Origin: CAYNVQ01 sp964400735
GTDB taxonomy: Bacteria; Acidobacteriota; Aminicenantia; Aminicenantales; Aminicenantaceae
Length of the DNA stretch: 64,000 nt
Reading direction: 5' to 3'
NCBI GenBank assembly: GCA_964400735.1
Contig: CAYNVQ010000002.1
Coordinates: 1-64,000, forward strand
The translations under genes were made by a program, and so were the position numbers. Under the pieces are notes generated by a model. The model searched no databases and was not told the origin of the DNA. It saw only the letters and a program-made list of their open reading frames with translations. Below are positions 51,501-59,620 of the stretch, piece after piece; positions within the stretch are counted from its first letter, which is position 1; each line of letters begins with the position of its first letter.

Positions 51501-52458
51501 GAAATCCCTAAAAAAGAAAAAGTTGACCCTCGAAGAACCTCCATCGTCGACGCAATGGAACCGGGCCCGGAAACGTTGGGAAAGGGAAGCTATCACCTCT
51601 TGGGATATGGGAAATCTGCCCGAAGAGATCCCGGTCGGTCCCTATGTCACTGCCTACCCTGCCCTGGAGCCAACTGCCGTCGGAACGAAACTCATCCTGT
51701 TCGCCTCAAAGGAGGAAGCCCGAAAATCCCACCGTTTGGGCGTACGGAGTCTCCTTTTTATTCGTTTCAAGAAGGATCTTGATTTTATTAAACGATATCT
51801 GGTTTTACCGGCAGAGACCCGGAACCTGGCCCTGTACTTTGGGGGCCAGGAAGCGGTGGAAAGGCACCTGATGGAAGCTCTCCAGAAAAAAGCCTTCGAG
51901 AAGGACATCCGGAGCAAGGAAGAGTTCGAAGCCTATGCCAAAAACCTGACCCGTGAACTCTTCGCCATCAGCCATGCTCTGACCGAGGCCACACAGAAGA
52001 TCATAGCCGCCTACCATAAGGTCCGAATGGTCATAAGGGATACGTCCGATGGTACCCTGAAGGATAACAAAGCGGTCAAAAACCTTCTGGAAGAAATCCG
52101 AAAGGAGTTGGACAATCTGATCCCCAAGAATTTTCTATCCGTTTATCCCTTCTCCCGGCTCGAACACCTTCCCCGCTACCTGGATGCCCTTCATTTAAGG
52201 GTGGAAAGGGGCAGGTATGATCCGGCCAAAGACCGGGCCAAAGCCGAGCAGGTCATCCCATTTATCCGGGCTCTTCAACGGATCAAGGAAGAATCCGACA
52301 GAGAGCCATCCCTAGAGAGGAAGGCCGAGATAGACGAGTTTCAATGGATGGTAGAGGAATTCAAGGTGTCGATGTTCGCACCGGAGCTCAAGACTGCCCA
52401 GCCCGTCTCGGCCAAACGACTTCTCATCAAGCTCAAAGGCCTTCAGGAAAATAGATAA
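48511..52458 (+). CDS. hrpA: HrpA-type DEAH-box ATP-dependent RNA helicase
   Basis: The 1315-residue protein has Walker A GETGCGKST (108-116), TQPRRIAA, DEAHERSLNIDFLLG (about 204), the RecA-2 motifs TNVAETSLTIPGIRYVVDTG and QRKGRCGR, the helicase-associated and OB domains, then the long HrpA-only C-terminus (DUF3418-type, from ~600). Bacterial HrpA acts on mRNA and stalled ribosomes; that role is inherited from E. coli. The length matches HrpA (~1300) rather than HrpB. It stands alone with no operon partner. GC is a little higher than in the accessory regions. Confidence 0.93.
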   Translation: MDKRYSPEAVKELISQIRCQMRKARLKDRSFVQRQLYRLQKPGRHRDKRDILKELVRLEKRLAASAAERESRSQRIPHTSFPQQLPITSRSRDIIKAIQENQVVILSGETGCGKSTQIPKMCLQAGRGVAGMIACTQPRRIAAITIAHRIAFELGENLGRSVGYKIRFRDRTSPEAFIKILTDGMLLAETQSDPRLYAYDTLIIDEAHERSLNIDFLLGIARTLLETRPELKLIITSATLDVEKFTQAFPGAPVIEVGGRQYPVDVEYRPAEFFSVKPEELDYVDLAVEAVHYLKKKRPGDILVFMPTEQDILDTCERMEARRYAGTTVLPLYARLPGTQQGRVYNVKGPKIVVATNVAETSLTIPGIRYVVDTGLARISQYQPGTRIQSLPISPISQSSADQRKGRCGRVEHGVCIRLYSEEDYLARPAFTPPEIMRSNLAEVILRMIDLRLGHPADFPFVDRPNPRHIKDGYDTLLELGAIDRKGQEYLLTEKGRIMARMPLDPKISRMLLEATEEGCLQEVAIIAAALSIRDPRERPPDKADQADAAQASFRHPDSDFLTFLNIWDRFHGLQKKFSKSGLRRFCREHFLSYPRMREWGHVHDQILAICEEQKIPPGRKERPEVTPPLYAGIHRSILSGFLSNIGVLKERNIYTAAKNREVMVFPGSTLFGKSRPWIVAAEMVRTSRLFARTAARIDAAWLESLGRDLCQYSYSGEHWDIERGEVVALERVTLYGLEIVSNRPVSFGRIQPEKARRIFIQSALVEGKLDDPPAFLRHNQDLIRRLSTIEDKLRRRGFLVGEEALAEFYFRRLPGITDERSLRKYIKDRGGDSFLSMEETDLLQLFPDEEELSGYPDYLQLGEHKLPLSYRFSIGSSEDGTTLKVPLSQIVGIPENALEWGIPGQFREKVAALVKGLPKRYRKLLVPVSEKVDTIVEDMERREESLYHALSDFVRNRFQADIPASAWEQSDIPPHLRMRVAVIGPEGKEIEASRDLKSLKKKKLTLEEPPSSTQWNRARKRWEREAITSWDMGNLPEEIPVGPYVTAYPALEPTAVGTKLILFASKEEARKSHRLGVRSLLFIRFKKDLDFIKRYLVLPAETRNLALYFGGQEAVERHLMEALQKKAFEKDIRSKEEFEAYAKNLTRELFAISHALTEATQKIIAAYHKVRMVIRDTSDGTLKDNKAVKNLLEEIRKELDNLIPKNFLSVYPFSRLEHLPRYLDALHLRVERGRYDPAKDRAKAEQVIPFIRALQRIKEESDREPSLERKAEIDEFQWMVEEFKVSMFAPELKTAQPVSAKRLLIKLKGLQENR

Positions 52459-52527
52459 AGGATCACTTGCCCGAGTATTCCGCTATTTGAAAATTTGGCT
52501 TTTTCCCCTATCTTTCCCCCATCTTCT

Positions 52528-52552
52528 TTCCCGTCCTTTCAGGACAGGGCCA
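52528..52552. terminator. Small hairpin between convergent genes
   Basis: GTCCT-TTC-AGGAC, extended by CC/GG with one mismatch, forms a 5-7 base stem in the gap between the helicase and the convergent ClC gene. T- and C-rich tracts lie just upstream. It may serve as a bidirectional terminator, but there is no U-run directly behind it. Confidence 0.35.
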
Positions 52553-52638
52553 ACAGGATAAATAGACTCTATCATACCTGACAATATCCCCTTTGGGCAT
52601 GACGCGAAGTGCAAAAAATCGAGGGGGAGAACCTTGAT

Positions 52639-54354
52639 TCAGTCCTCTGTCTGGGCCTTCAGCTCCTTCCTGTAATGATCCAGAACGCTGGATTTGGACA
52701 CCAGGCCCACAAATTTCCCGTTCTCTATGACCGGAAGGCTCCAGGCCCGCGAGGTTTCCAGCTTTTTGAGAATATCGATCATGGTGTCGCTGACGGAAAC
52801 AGTGGGCAGATCCTTTCTCATCACTTCTTCCACGATGAGGGATTGCCTGAGGTCCTGGTCGAAAATAAAGGGCTTGATGTCGCTCCAGTCGAGCATACCC
52901 AGGTAGCCCCCTTTATTCTTATCGATGACCGGAAAAAGATTCCTCTTGGATTCGATTATGAGGGGAACGAGGTCGTTAAGACGGGTTTCCGGATTTACGG
53001 AAATCAAATCCTTCTCCAGCAGTTCTTCCGTGCTCAAATCGGTGAGGATGCGGGCATCGGTCCGGGGTCTACGCAGAAGGCCTTCCTCGACAAGCTCATG
53101 AAAATAGATGGAATTTTTCTCGATCAGCCTGACGACCGTCACGGTCACGAAAGAAGCGATCAGGAGCGGGAGAATCACGTCGTACCCTCCCGTAATCTCG
53201 ACGATCAGGAAGATGCCTGTCAGCGGGGCATGCAGCGTGCCGCTCAGCATGGCCGCCATACCACAAAGCACGAATATCTCAAAGCTGGAAAAGGATGTCC
53301 CTGGAAAGATCATAGTGAGGAGCTGGTAGAAGAAATATCCCGCGAAGCTTCCGATGACCAGAGATGGGGCGAACACTCCGCCGGCCCCCCCGCTGTTCAA
53401 GGTGAGAGCGGTGGCCACTATCTTCATAAAAATGATAACAAGAATCATCAGCAAGCCCAGGGCGACTCTTCCTCCCAGCAGATTCCGGACCACGCCGTAG
53501 CCATCTCCTCTTACCTGGGGAAAAAAGGCGATGATCAGCCCCACGAGGAGCCCCCCAATCAGTGCACGCAGCACGAGAGATTTCAAAATCCTTTGGAGCC
53601 TGTGCTGGGCGATGCGCATGGTTTTAATGAAGAGAACAGCGACGCAGGCCATGAATCCCGCAAAGACCATGGTCGCTAGAATATCTCTCAGGCCGACCTC
53701 GATCATTCGGTGTTCGAAAGGGATCTGGTTTCCGCTGAAAAGACGGCTGATTACGGTCCCCGTGACCGATGCCAGGGCTACAGGAAGCATGTTGACGGAT
53801 GACCATTCGCCAAGGATCACTTCCATGGAGAAGATAAACCCTGCGATAGGCGCGTTAAAAATGGAGGCAATGGCTGCCGCTGCTCCTGATCCTGTGGCCG
53901 CAATCCTGACTCTTTCATTCGTCCGGAACCAGGTGGCGATGTTCGATCCGATGGCAGCCCCGCTGATGGCAACAGGGGCTTCCGGCCCGGCCGATCCCCC
54001 TGCTGAAAGCGTCAGAAGGCCGCCGATCAGCTTACTGATAGAGGACCGCAGCCTGAGAAATCCTCCCCTGAGACTGACACTATAGATGACCTCCGGTACC
54101 CCATGTCCCCCGAAATCCTTGATCACATACCTGAGGAACAGGGCCGTAAGCAAAATCCCTATGGCCGGCAAAACAAGGATGTGCACATCTTTCTTGTACG
54201 GCTCCAGCAGAAAGGCCAATCTCTCCAGACATAAGTTCAAACCCAGAGCGGCAAATCCGCCTAACACTCCCACGATAATCCCGATAATCGCCAACTGGGC
54301 CCGGCTGTCGAGATTGATGAGAAAAGTGTGGGGAGAAAATCGAACACGGTTCAT
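52639..54354 (-). CDS. ClC-family chloride/proton antiporter with CBS domains
   Basis: The 571-residue membrane protein shows ClC selectivity-filter segments: GSAGPEAPVAI (120-130, with the gating Glu125) and GGAGGVFAPSLVIGSFAG. A conserved pore element GMAAMLSGTLHAPLTGIFLIVEITGG and about ten or more membrane helices are visible. The C-terminus (about 445-571) holds two CBS domains (LISVNPETRLNDLVPLIIE; LPTVSVSDTMIDILKKLE). The gating Glu suggests an antiporter or gated channel rather than a leak. ATG 54354 overlaps the stop of the upstream EIIA gene (ATGA). Confidence 0.92.
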   Translation of the reverse strand: MNRVRFSPHTFLINLDSRAQLAIIGIIVGVLGGFAALGLNLCLERLAFLLEPYKKDVHILVLPAIGILLTALFLRYVIKDFGGHGVPEVIYSVSLRGGFLRLRSSISKLIGGLLTLSAGGSAGPEAPVAISGAAIGSNIATWFRTNERVRIAATGSGAAAAIASIFNAPIAGFIFSMEVILGEWSSVNMLPVALASVTGTVISRLFSGNQIPFEHRMIEVGLRDILATMVFAGFMACVAVLFIKTMRIAQHRLQRILKSLVLRALIGGLLVGLIIAFFPQVRGDGYGVVRNLLGGRVALGLLMILVIIFMKIVATALTLNSGGAGGVFAPSLVIGSFAGYFFYQLLTMIFPGTSFSSFEIFVLCGMAAMLSGTLHAPLTGIFLIVEITGGYDVILPLLIASFVTVTVVRLIEKNSIYFHELVEEGLLRRPRTDARILTDLSTEELLEKDLISVNPETRLNDLVPLIIESKRNLFPVIDKNKGGYLGMLDWSDIKPFIFDQDLRQSLIVEEVMRKDLPTVSVSDTMIDILKKLETSRAWSLPVIENGKFVGLVSKSSVLDHYRKELKAQTED

Positions 54355-55043
54355 GATGCCTTAGGCTTCTTCAGTCCAGATTCATGCCTCTCCATCAGGT
54401 CGAGCAAACCCTCCGGAGTATGGCAGGATTTCAAACCCTTTAAAAAGGAAGTTTCTCTCAGCAAAAAGCTGAGCTTGGAGAGAAGCTTCAGGTGAACTTG
54501 GGTGGAAGGGCTGAACATGAAAAACAGCACGAAGACCGGTTGGCCATCGATGGAATTGAAATCCGTGCTTTTTTCCAGGAAAAAGACAGAGATCACAGGA
54601 TGGGAGAGGGAGATGGGCTGGCGCGGATGAGGGATGGCCACTCCCCTTCCTATCCCAGTGGAGGCTATCTCTTCCCGGCTGATCAGGGCATCTACGACAC
54701 TCTGTTTGTCTATGCTTGAAGGGAACGAAATCATCTCCACTGCATTTCTGAGGATGGCCGGGATGCCATCTTCCTTCAGACCGAAATAGACGCCCCCGCG
54801 CTTGATGGCCGCTTTCAGGCTGAGAGGCTTTTCCTCCTGAGATTCGGTTTCATCCCTGGTATCGAAGACCATTAAATCATGGGATTTGGCCCAGTTGTGA
54901 ATATCCTTTTCCTTGAAATAGCATTCATCCTCCTTGAATTTGCAGGGAATCTGTCCCTGCTGAACCCATCTCTGAATTTTTTCTGTGGGAATCTGTAAAA
55001 GAGCCGCGACCTCGCCGATATCCAAACGTTTCTTCTTGCTCAT
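54351..55043 (-). CDS. HTH-EIIA(Ntr) fusion protein
   Basis: The 230-residue product joins an excisionase/MerR-like HTH of ~60 residues (LDIGEVAALLQIPTEKIQRWVQQGQIPCKF) to a PtsN-type EIIA domain (~85-225). The phosphorylatable His is in GIGRGVAIPHPR, with DALISREEIASTG before it. The EIIA(Ntr) branch acts in regulation rather than sugar uptake. ATG 55043 is preferred to an upstream TTG. It is translated immediately before ClC with a 4-base overlap, so control of ion transport by phosphorylation state is a possible link. No other PTS genes are visible. Confidence 0.85.
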   Translation of the reverse strand: MSKKKRLDIGEVAALLQIPTEKIQRWVQQGQIPCKFKEDECYFKEKDIHNWAKSHDLMVFDTRDETESQEEKPLSLKAAIKRGGVYFGLKEDGIPAILRNAVEMISFPSSIDKQSVVDALISREEIASTGIGRGVAIPHPRQPISLSHPVISVFFLEKSTDFNSIDGQPVFVLFFMFSPSTQVHLKLLSKLSFLLRETSFLKGLKSCHTPEGLLDLMERHESGLKKPKAS

Positions 55044-55052
55044 CTCTTTCAA

Positions 55053-55560
55053 TCTTTCTTGAAAAATCGTAGTTTTTTATTTTACACCCATCAGAAGGCA
55101 TTTTAAAGCAGCAGCTCAGCAGGCACGACATTTCCAAACTCGTGATCAAAGGTCTTGAGCATGATGATTGCCTTTTTCATTTTTCCTTTCCTCTAGAGCA
55201 ATTTTTACAGCTATCCCAATTTGTTTATTACAATGCAAAAATCTGCCTGCAATATCAGGGATACATTCGAAAACCAACGTTTATACTTGTCCAAATTCAA
55301 CCACGCCTATCCTACTCTTCTTTCGCAAATTTTGGGCATTTGGGCTCCCGCCTGTGTCTGCATCATTGTTTTTCCCATACGTGCTGCTTTCCTGTCATAA
55401 AATCAAGCAATTGTCTCCTCTTGCCCCTGGATCAAAAAATGGAAAGATCTCCGAATGTATTTTAATGGTCACCGGTTCAATCCATCCCAAAATTTTGCTA
55501 ATATAAATAAACTGTTTATTTGACGGATCGTAAGGCGACGACGAAAGACAAAAACATAAA
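55053..55560. other. AT-rich spacer upstream of the glycan cluster
   Basis: No supported gene. The divergent start point between the EIIA gene (minus) and the sulfotransferase gene (plus) must carry both promoters; I cannot place them with confidence. The sequence is markedly more AT-rich than the neighbouring genes. Confidence 0.35.
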
Positions 55561-56514
55561 ATGTATATTCACTACCGAGGGGCTCCTATCAAACTGCCCG
55601 ACTTTCTCATAGTCGGAGCTCCCCGGTCTGGAACTACCACTCTGTATGCCCTTCTTTCCAGACATCCCCGCATTTTCATGCCTTTTGAAAAAGAGCCCAC
55701 GTTCTTCCCCCAGTGGGGAAGAAAATCTCTGTACCGCTATCAAAAAACCAAAGTAGGTGCGGACCATATCATCCGCGACTTGAATGATTATATCCACCTG
55801 TTCCTTGAAGCTGAAAAAAACCAGACTATAGGAGAAGCTTCCACGTGGTACCTCTATCTTCATAAAGACTCTATTGCGAACATCGTTAAAATATACGGTT
55901 CGAGAGCCCGCGATATCAAAATCATCGCACTTCTCCGAAATCCCACCGAAAGGGCCTGGTCTCACTACTGTCAGAAAAAATTGGACGGAGAAGAACCGCT
56001 GGAATTCCATGACGTCATAAGGCCTGACACGATTCGAATAAGGCATAAAGAACAGATGGTGCCGAGCTATGATTATATAGGGATGGGGATGTATTCCAAC
56101 CAGGTCAAAGCCTACAAAGAGAGTTTTCCCCAAACCAAAATTCTATTTTTCGAGGATTTCATTCAAGACCCCAAAATCACAATGTCGGAGCTCTCAGAGT
56201 TCTTGGCAATTGAAAACACCTGGAAGAATGGCTCTATTAAAACCTATAATGCATCCGGAATCCCCAAGAATAAAGTGGCTGAATTCGTGGATAAACTTGT
56301 TTTCAAACCGAATAAATTCAAAGACAGATTCAAATTCATCCTTCCCGCCCAAGTGCGCAAGGAGATAAAGCTCAGAATTCCCGATAGATTATTCCATAAA
56401 GAAGCCCTGACTGAACGACTTCGCCTGGAACTGATGGATCTCTACGAAACAGATATCCAACAACTGGAAAAAATCTTGGACAGGGATTTGTCTCGATGGC
56501 GAAAAAAAACATAA
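55561..56514 (+). CDS. PAPS-dependent sulfotransferase family protein
   Basis: The 317-residue protein has the PAPS 5'-phosphosulfate loop LIVGAPRSGTTTLYALLSRHP (residues 16-36) and the 3'-phosphate segment IIALLRNPTERAWSHYCQKK. These are the two signatures of the heparan-sulfate/Stf0-type sulfotransferase fold. It would sulfate a sugar on the glycan built by the downstream genes. The TAA overlaps the next gene start region (56496-56514). A MYIHYRG start at 55561 has no strong ribosome-binding site. Confidence 0.85.
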   Translation: MYIHYRGAPIKLPDFLIVGAPRSGTTTLYALLSRHPRIFMPFEKEPTFFPQWGRKSLYRYQKTKVGADHIIRDLNDYIHLFLEAEKNQTIGEASTWYLYLHKDSIANIVKIYGSRARDIKIIALLRNPTERAWSHYCQKKLDGEEPLEFHDVIRPDTIRIRHKEQMVPSYDYIGMGMYSNQVKAYKESFPQTKILFFEDFIQDPKITMSELSEFLAIENTWKNGSIKTYNASGIPKNKVAEFVDKLVFKPNKFKDRFKFILPAQVRKEIKLRIPDRLFHKEALTERLRLELMDLYETDIQQLEKILDRDLSRWRKKT

Positions 56515-56960
56515 AACTCTGTCTCATCTGCTCCGCCGGAGGGCATCTCCAAGAGCTCTACCAGCTCAAACGCGTCTGGAGCCAGCACGAGCGTTTCTGG
56601 GTTACCTTCGATTTCAGGGATACAAAATATCTTTTGAAGGATGAAAAGTATTACAAAGCCTTTTATCCCACCAACCGAAACATATTGAATTTCGTCCGCA
56701 ATCTTTTTCTCGCATTCCGCGTCCTCTTAAAAGAAAAACCCGACATCATCATCTCCACCGGAGCGGCGGTCAGCGTACCTTTTTTCTACCTGGGTAGATT
56801 ATTGAGGAAAAGAACCATTTATATCGAATCCTTATCGCGTGTTTCGGAGCTATCCCTTTCAGGTAAGCTTGTCTATCCGATCACGTCAGAATTCATCGTT
56901 CAATGGGAAGAATTGGCCGCAAAATATCCACGCACACGATTTGGGGGGCAAATTTTATGA
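56496..56960 (+). CDS. Alg14/PssD-like glycosyltransferase anchor subunit
   Basis: The 154-residue protein fits the Alg14/PssD family, the membrane-anchoring half of a UDP-sugar transferase: LCLICSAGGHLQELYQLKRVW, then IIISTGAAVSVPFFYLGRLL and RTIYIESLSRVSELSLSGKLVYPI. The pair Alg13-Alg14 makes a GT-B enzyme from two proteins. The stop overlaps the Alg13-like start (ATGA), which fits obligate pairing. It begins inside the sulfotransferase gene (19-base overlap). Confidence 0.85.
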   Translation: MAKKNIKLCLICSAGGHLQELYQLKRVWSQHERFWVTFDFRDTKYLLKDEKYYKAFYPTNRNILNFVRNLFLAFRVLLKEKPDIIISTGAAVSVPFFYLGRLLRKRTIYIESLSRVSELSLSGKLVYPITSEFIVQWEELAAKYPRTRFGGQIL

Positions 56961-57469
56961 AAATATTCGTGACTGTCGGATTTGAACGAAAGCCTTTCGA
57001 CCGGCTGGTCAAGATAATAGATCAAGGGATAATGGAAGGGAAGCTCCCTTGGAGTACCTTCATTCAAGCCGGGTATTCACAGTATACGCCAAAAAATTGT
57101 CGCTACCGCCACTTCCTGGAATTCGAAGATATGATCCAGGAGGTCAAATATTCCGATATTATCATCTCACATGGAGGGGTGGGGACGATCGTCCTTTGTC
57201 TCAACCAGGGTAAAATCCCTATCCTTTTTCCCCGTGACCCTAGATATCAGGAGCATGTGGATGATCACCAACTCGATTTCTGCCGCGTCATGGATAAACA
57301 CAAAAAAGCGCTGGTTGCCTACGATGGCCATACATTACTGGAAACCGTGGCCAACTACCATTCTCTGTTGGGAGTGTTCGATCATAGACGGATAAAACCC
57401 AACTCGAACTCGCTGAGCCTATATCTTGACAGCCTGCTCTGGAACTCAGGGGCACGTAAATCATCTTGA
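56957..57469 (+). CDS. Alg13/PssE-like glycosyltransferase catalytic subunit
   Basis: The 170-residue protein has the Alg13/PssE start KIFVTVGFERKPFDRLVKIID, the sugar-nucleotide motif DIIISHGGVGTIVLCLNQGKIPILFPRD, and HVDDHQLDFC. ATG 56957 overlaps the Alg14-like stop; earlier in-frame ATGs belong to other frames of that gene. Together they would transfer a sugar to a lipid-linked intermediate. Donor and acceptor cannot be read from sequence. Confidence 0.85.
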   Translation: MKIFVTVGFERKPFDRLVKIIDQGIMEGKLPWSTFIQAGYSQYTPKNCRYRHFLEFEDMIQEVKYSDIIISHGGVGTIVLCLNQGKIPILFPRDPRYQEHVDDHQLDFCRVMDKHKKALVAYDGHTLLETVANYHSLLGVFDHRRIKPNSNSLSLYLDSLLWNSGARKSS

Positions 57470-58581
57470 ACATGGATACACGATTTATACTCAAAAATGC
57501 CTTCAACCTGATGTTCAAAAAAGAACTGAAGTTCCAATTCGAACGCATGCCTTTTCGGGCAGCAAATTTATCCCGACAAAAAATCGTCAACCTTTTTCGA
57601 ATCGGGATCAACAGGATTTTTCCCGTATCAATAATTCTGGGATATCCCTACATGGCTCAGATCTCTCCGGCGGGAATTTGCAATTTGAACTGCGCACTTT
57701 GTCCGATAAATGATCCCCGACTAGAGGGGAAAGGGCTGCTTCCTTTTGACACATATAAAAAATTCATCGATGAAACCGGAGACTATCTCCTCTACGTCAT
57801 CCTCTGGTCATGGGGAGAACCGCTTCTCAATCCAGAAATACACAAAATGATCCGCTATGCCGGAGAAAAAGGGATCCTTTCCGTGACCAGCAGCAACATG
57901 AACAAATTCAGCCCAGAGGAAGCAAAGAGACTCATTCAATCAGGCTTGGATGGCTTGATCGTTGCCATAGACGGGACGACCGAAGAGACGTACTCCCAGA
58001 TGAGGAAAGGCGGAAACTTGGAAAAAGCCATCGAAAACACAAAAATGCTCGTAGAAACCAGGCATAAAGCCGGTGCCGAGAAACCCTTCATCAACCTGCG
58101 CATGGTGGTTTCCAAGGAGAACGAGACACAGGTGGAGGAATTCTGGGCGCTGGCCAAAGAGCTGGGAGTCGACATGGTCAGCCTCAAAGCCTTCTCCACC
58201 AGGCAAATGGGGTATTGTGATCCGCAGTTGGACCGCCGATTTGCTCCAGAGACAAAGAAATACCGTTGGTACAGGTACCATCCGGATTATGCGCCTGACA
58301 AGAAGCAAAAAAAATACAACTGCCGCTTTCCCTGGACCAAACCTACCCTCTTCCCCGATGGCACGATCATTTCCTGCGAGTTCGACTTCAAGTACGATCA
58401 TCCCTTCGGGAACATAAACACCCAGAGCTTCAAAGATATTTGGTTTGGTAGGGAAATCCAGCGATTTCGAAAACAGTTCCAGAAGGATCGTGACGGGTTC
58501 GGCTTCTGCAGAGATTGCGTGTTCGACTACAAATTGATCGACGGCTGTGTGATCGACTGGGAGTACCTCAAGGATGCCTGA
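57466..58581 (+). CDS. Radical SAM/SPASM protein in the glycan cluster
   Basis: The 371-residue protein has CNLNCALCP (C72, C76, C79) and the SAM-side motif WSWGEPLLNPE. The SPASM-like C-terminus has extra cluster Cys (KYNCRFPW; TIISCEFDF; GFCRDCVFDYKLIDGCV). Radical SAM/SPASM enzymes of this kind occur in polysaccharide clusters and may modify sugar precursors. The start could be TTG 57466, overlapping the previous TGA, or ATG 57472. The C-terminal ~100 residues (SYFNP-like absent; RYHPDYAPDKKQKKYNC) lack any carrier domain. Confidence 0.85.
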   Translation: MNMDTRFILKNAFNLMFKKELKFQFERMPFRAANLSRQKIVNLFRIGINRIFPVSIILGYPYMAQISPAGICNLNCALCPINDPRLEGKGLLPFDTYKKFIDETGDYLLYVILWSWGEPLLNPEIHKMIRYAGEKGILSVTSSNMNKFSPEEAKRLIQSGLDGLIVAIDGTTEETYSQMRKGGNLEKAIENTKMLVETRHKAGAEKPFINLRMVVSKENETQVEEFWALAKELGVDMVSLKAFSTRQMGYCDPQLDRRFAPETKKYRWYRYHPDYAPDKKQKKYNCRFPWTKPTLFPDGTIISCEFDFKYDHPFGNINTQSFKDIWFGREIQRFRKQFQKDRDGFGFCRDCVFDYKLIDGCVIDWEYLKDA

Positions 58582-59620
58582 AGACTCCTTCCCTGAGGAG
58601 AGGACTCCGTTATATCTCCCCATATCTGTGATCATTATCTCCTATAACGAAGAAAAAAATATCATAGAGAATCTGGATTCCCTATTGGCTCTCGACTACC
58701 CCCATGATCGATTCGAAATACTGGTTATCGACGCATCCACAGATTCCACTCCAGACCTTGCAGGCGAATACGACAGGATCAGACTTATCCGTTCGAAAAA
58801 AGGATTCAGCCGTCAACGAAACGCAGGGATCAAAGAGGCAAAGTATAATATCCTGGCTTTTGTGGATGCAGACGGTTTTGTCCCCGAAGACTGGCTCAAA
58901 ATCGTGAATGAGGCCTTTCAAAATCCAAGGATAGATGCCATTGGCGGGAACGGCTTCCCTCCCCGGGAAACAGGGTATTTTGGCTTGTGTGCAGCCTGTA
59001 TCGGCCATCCAGCAGGAGGCGCCATAGGTTTCGACGCCAATGTAACGAGATCGGAGAAAGACATCGAGTTCGTCGCCGGATGTAATTGTGCCTTTAGAAG
59101 AGAAGCCCTTTCTGATGTCGGAGGATTTAGCCTGGATTTCGACGATGGGGGGGAAGATGTCGATATCTCGCGACGCCTTAGGCAAAAGGGATATTACCTG
59201 GAGTACCTCCCAGGGCTGAACTTCTATCACAAACCTAGAGGCAATCTCTGGGATTATATCCGCTGGAACTTTGGAGTGGGAGTGACAAAGTATAATTTGA
59301 CGAAACCCTCCTTGATCAATCTCGTCCTCCAGCCCTTTTTTCCTCTTTGGTCTTTACTTTTTCTCTTTCTCCTTCTCTTCCTCATCAGCCCAATCGAAAT
59401 TTCCGGATTTATACTTTTGCTTAGTTGGGGGATTTTCCTTCTCGTTCTTTATCTAAAGACAAAGCCTTTTCCTCTTCTTGTCCGACGTAGGAAAAAAATT
59501 GGGATAGGCCTCATCTCGATTTTAACGGTCGTTCCCTTTTTGATCTATCTGAGGCAGATACTTATCAATATCGGACAGATTCGCAAATTTTTAAAACAAA
59601 AATCCTCCTCAGGACTTTGA
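58574..59620 (+). CDS. Family 2 glycosyltransferase with C-terminal membrane helices
   Basis: The 348-residue protein is a GT-A enzyme: SVIIISYNEEKNIIENLDSLLALDYP (residues 18-43), FVDADGF as the DxD metal site, GCNCAFRREALSDVGGF and DDGGEDVDISRRLRQKG (acceptor loop). Three membrane helices close the protein (about 262-330: SLLFLFLLLFLIS; ISGFILLLSWGIFLL). This suits addition of a sugar to a lipid-linked glycan. It overlaps the radical SAM gene by 8 bases and converges with the flippase gene, with 12 bases of overlap at the 3' ends. Confidence 0.9.
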   Translation: MPEDSFPEERTPLYLPISVIIISYNEEKNIIENLDSLLALDYPHDRFEILVIDASTDSTPDLAGEYDRIRLIRSKKGFSRQRNAGIKEAKYNILAFVDADGFVPEDWLKIVNEAFQNPRIDAIGGNGFPPRETGYFGLCAACIGHPAGGAIGFDANVTRSEKDIEFVAGCNCAFRREALSDVGGFSLDFDDGGEDVDISRRLRQKGYYLEYLPGLNFYHKPRGNLWDYIRWNFGVGVTKYNLTKPSLINLVLQPFFPLWSLLFLFLLLFLISPIEISGFILLLSWGIFLLVLYLKTKPFPLLVRRRKKIGIGLISILTVVPFLIYLRQILINIGQIRKFLKQKSSSGL

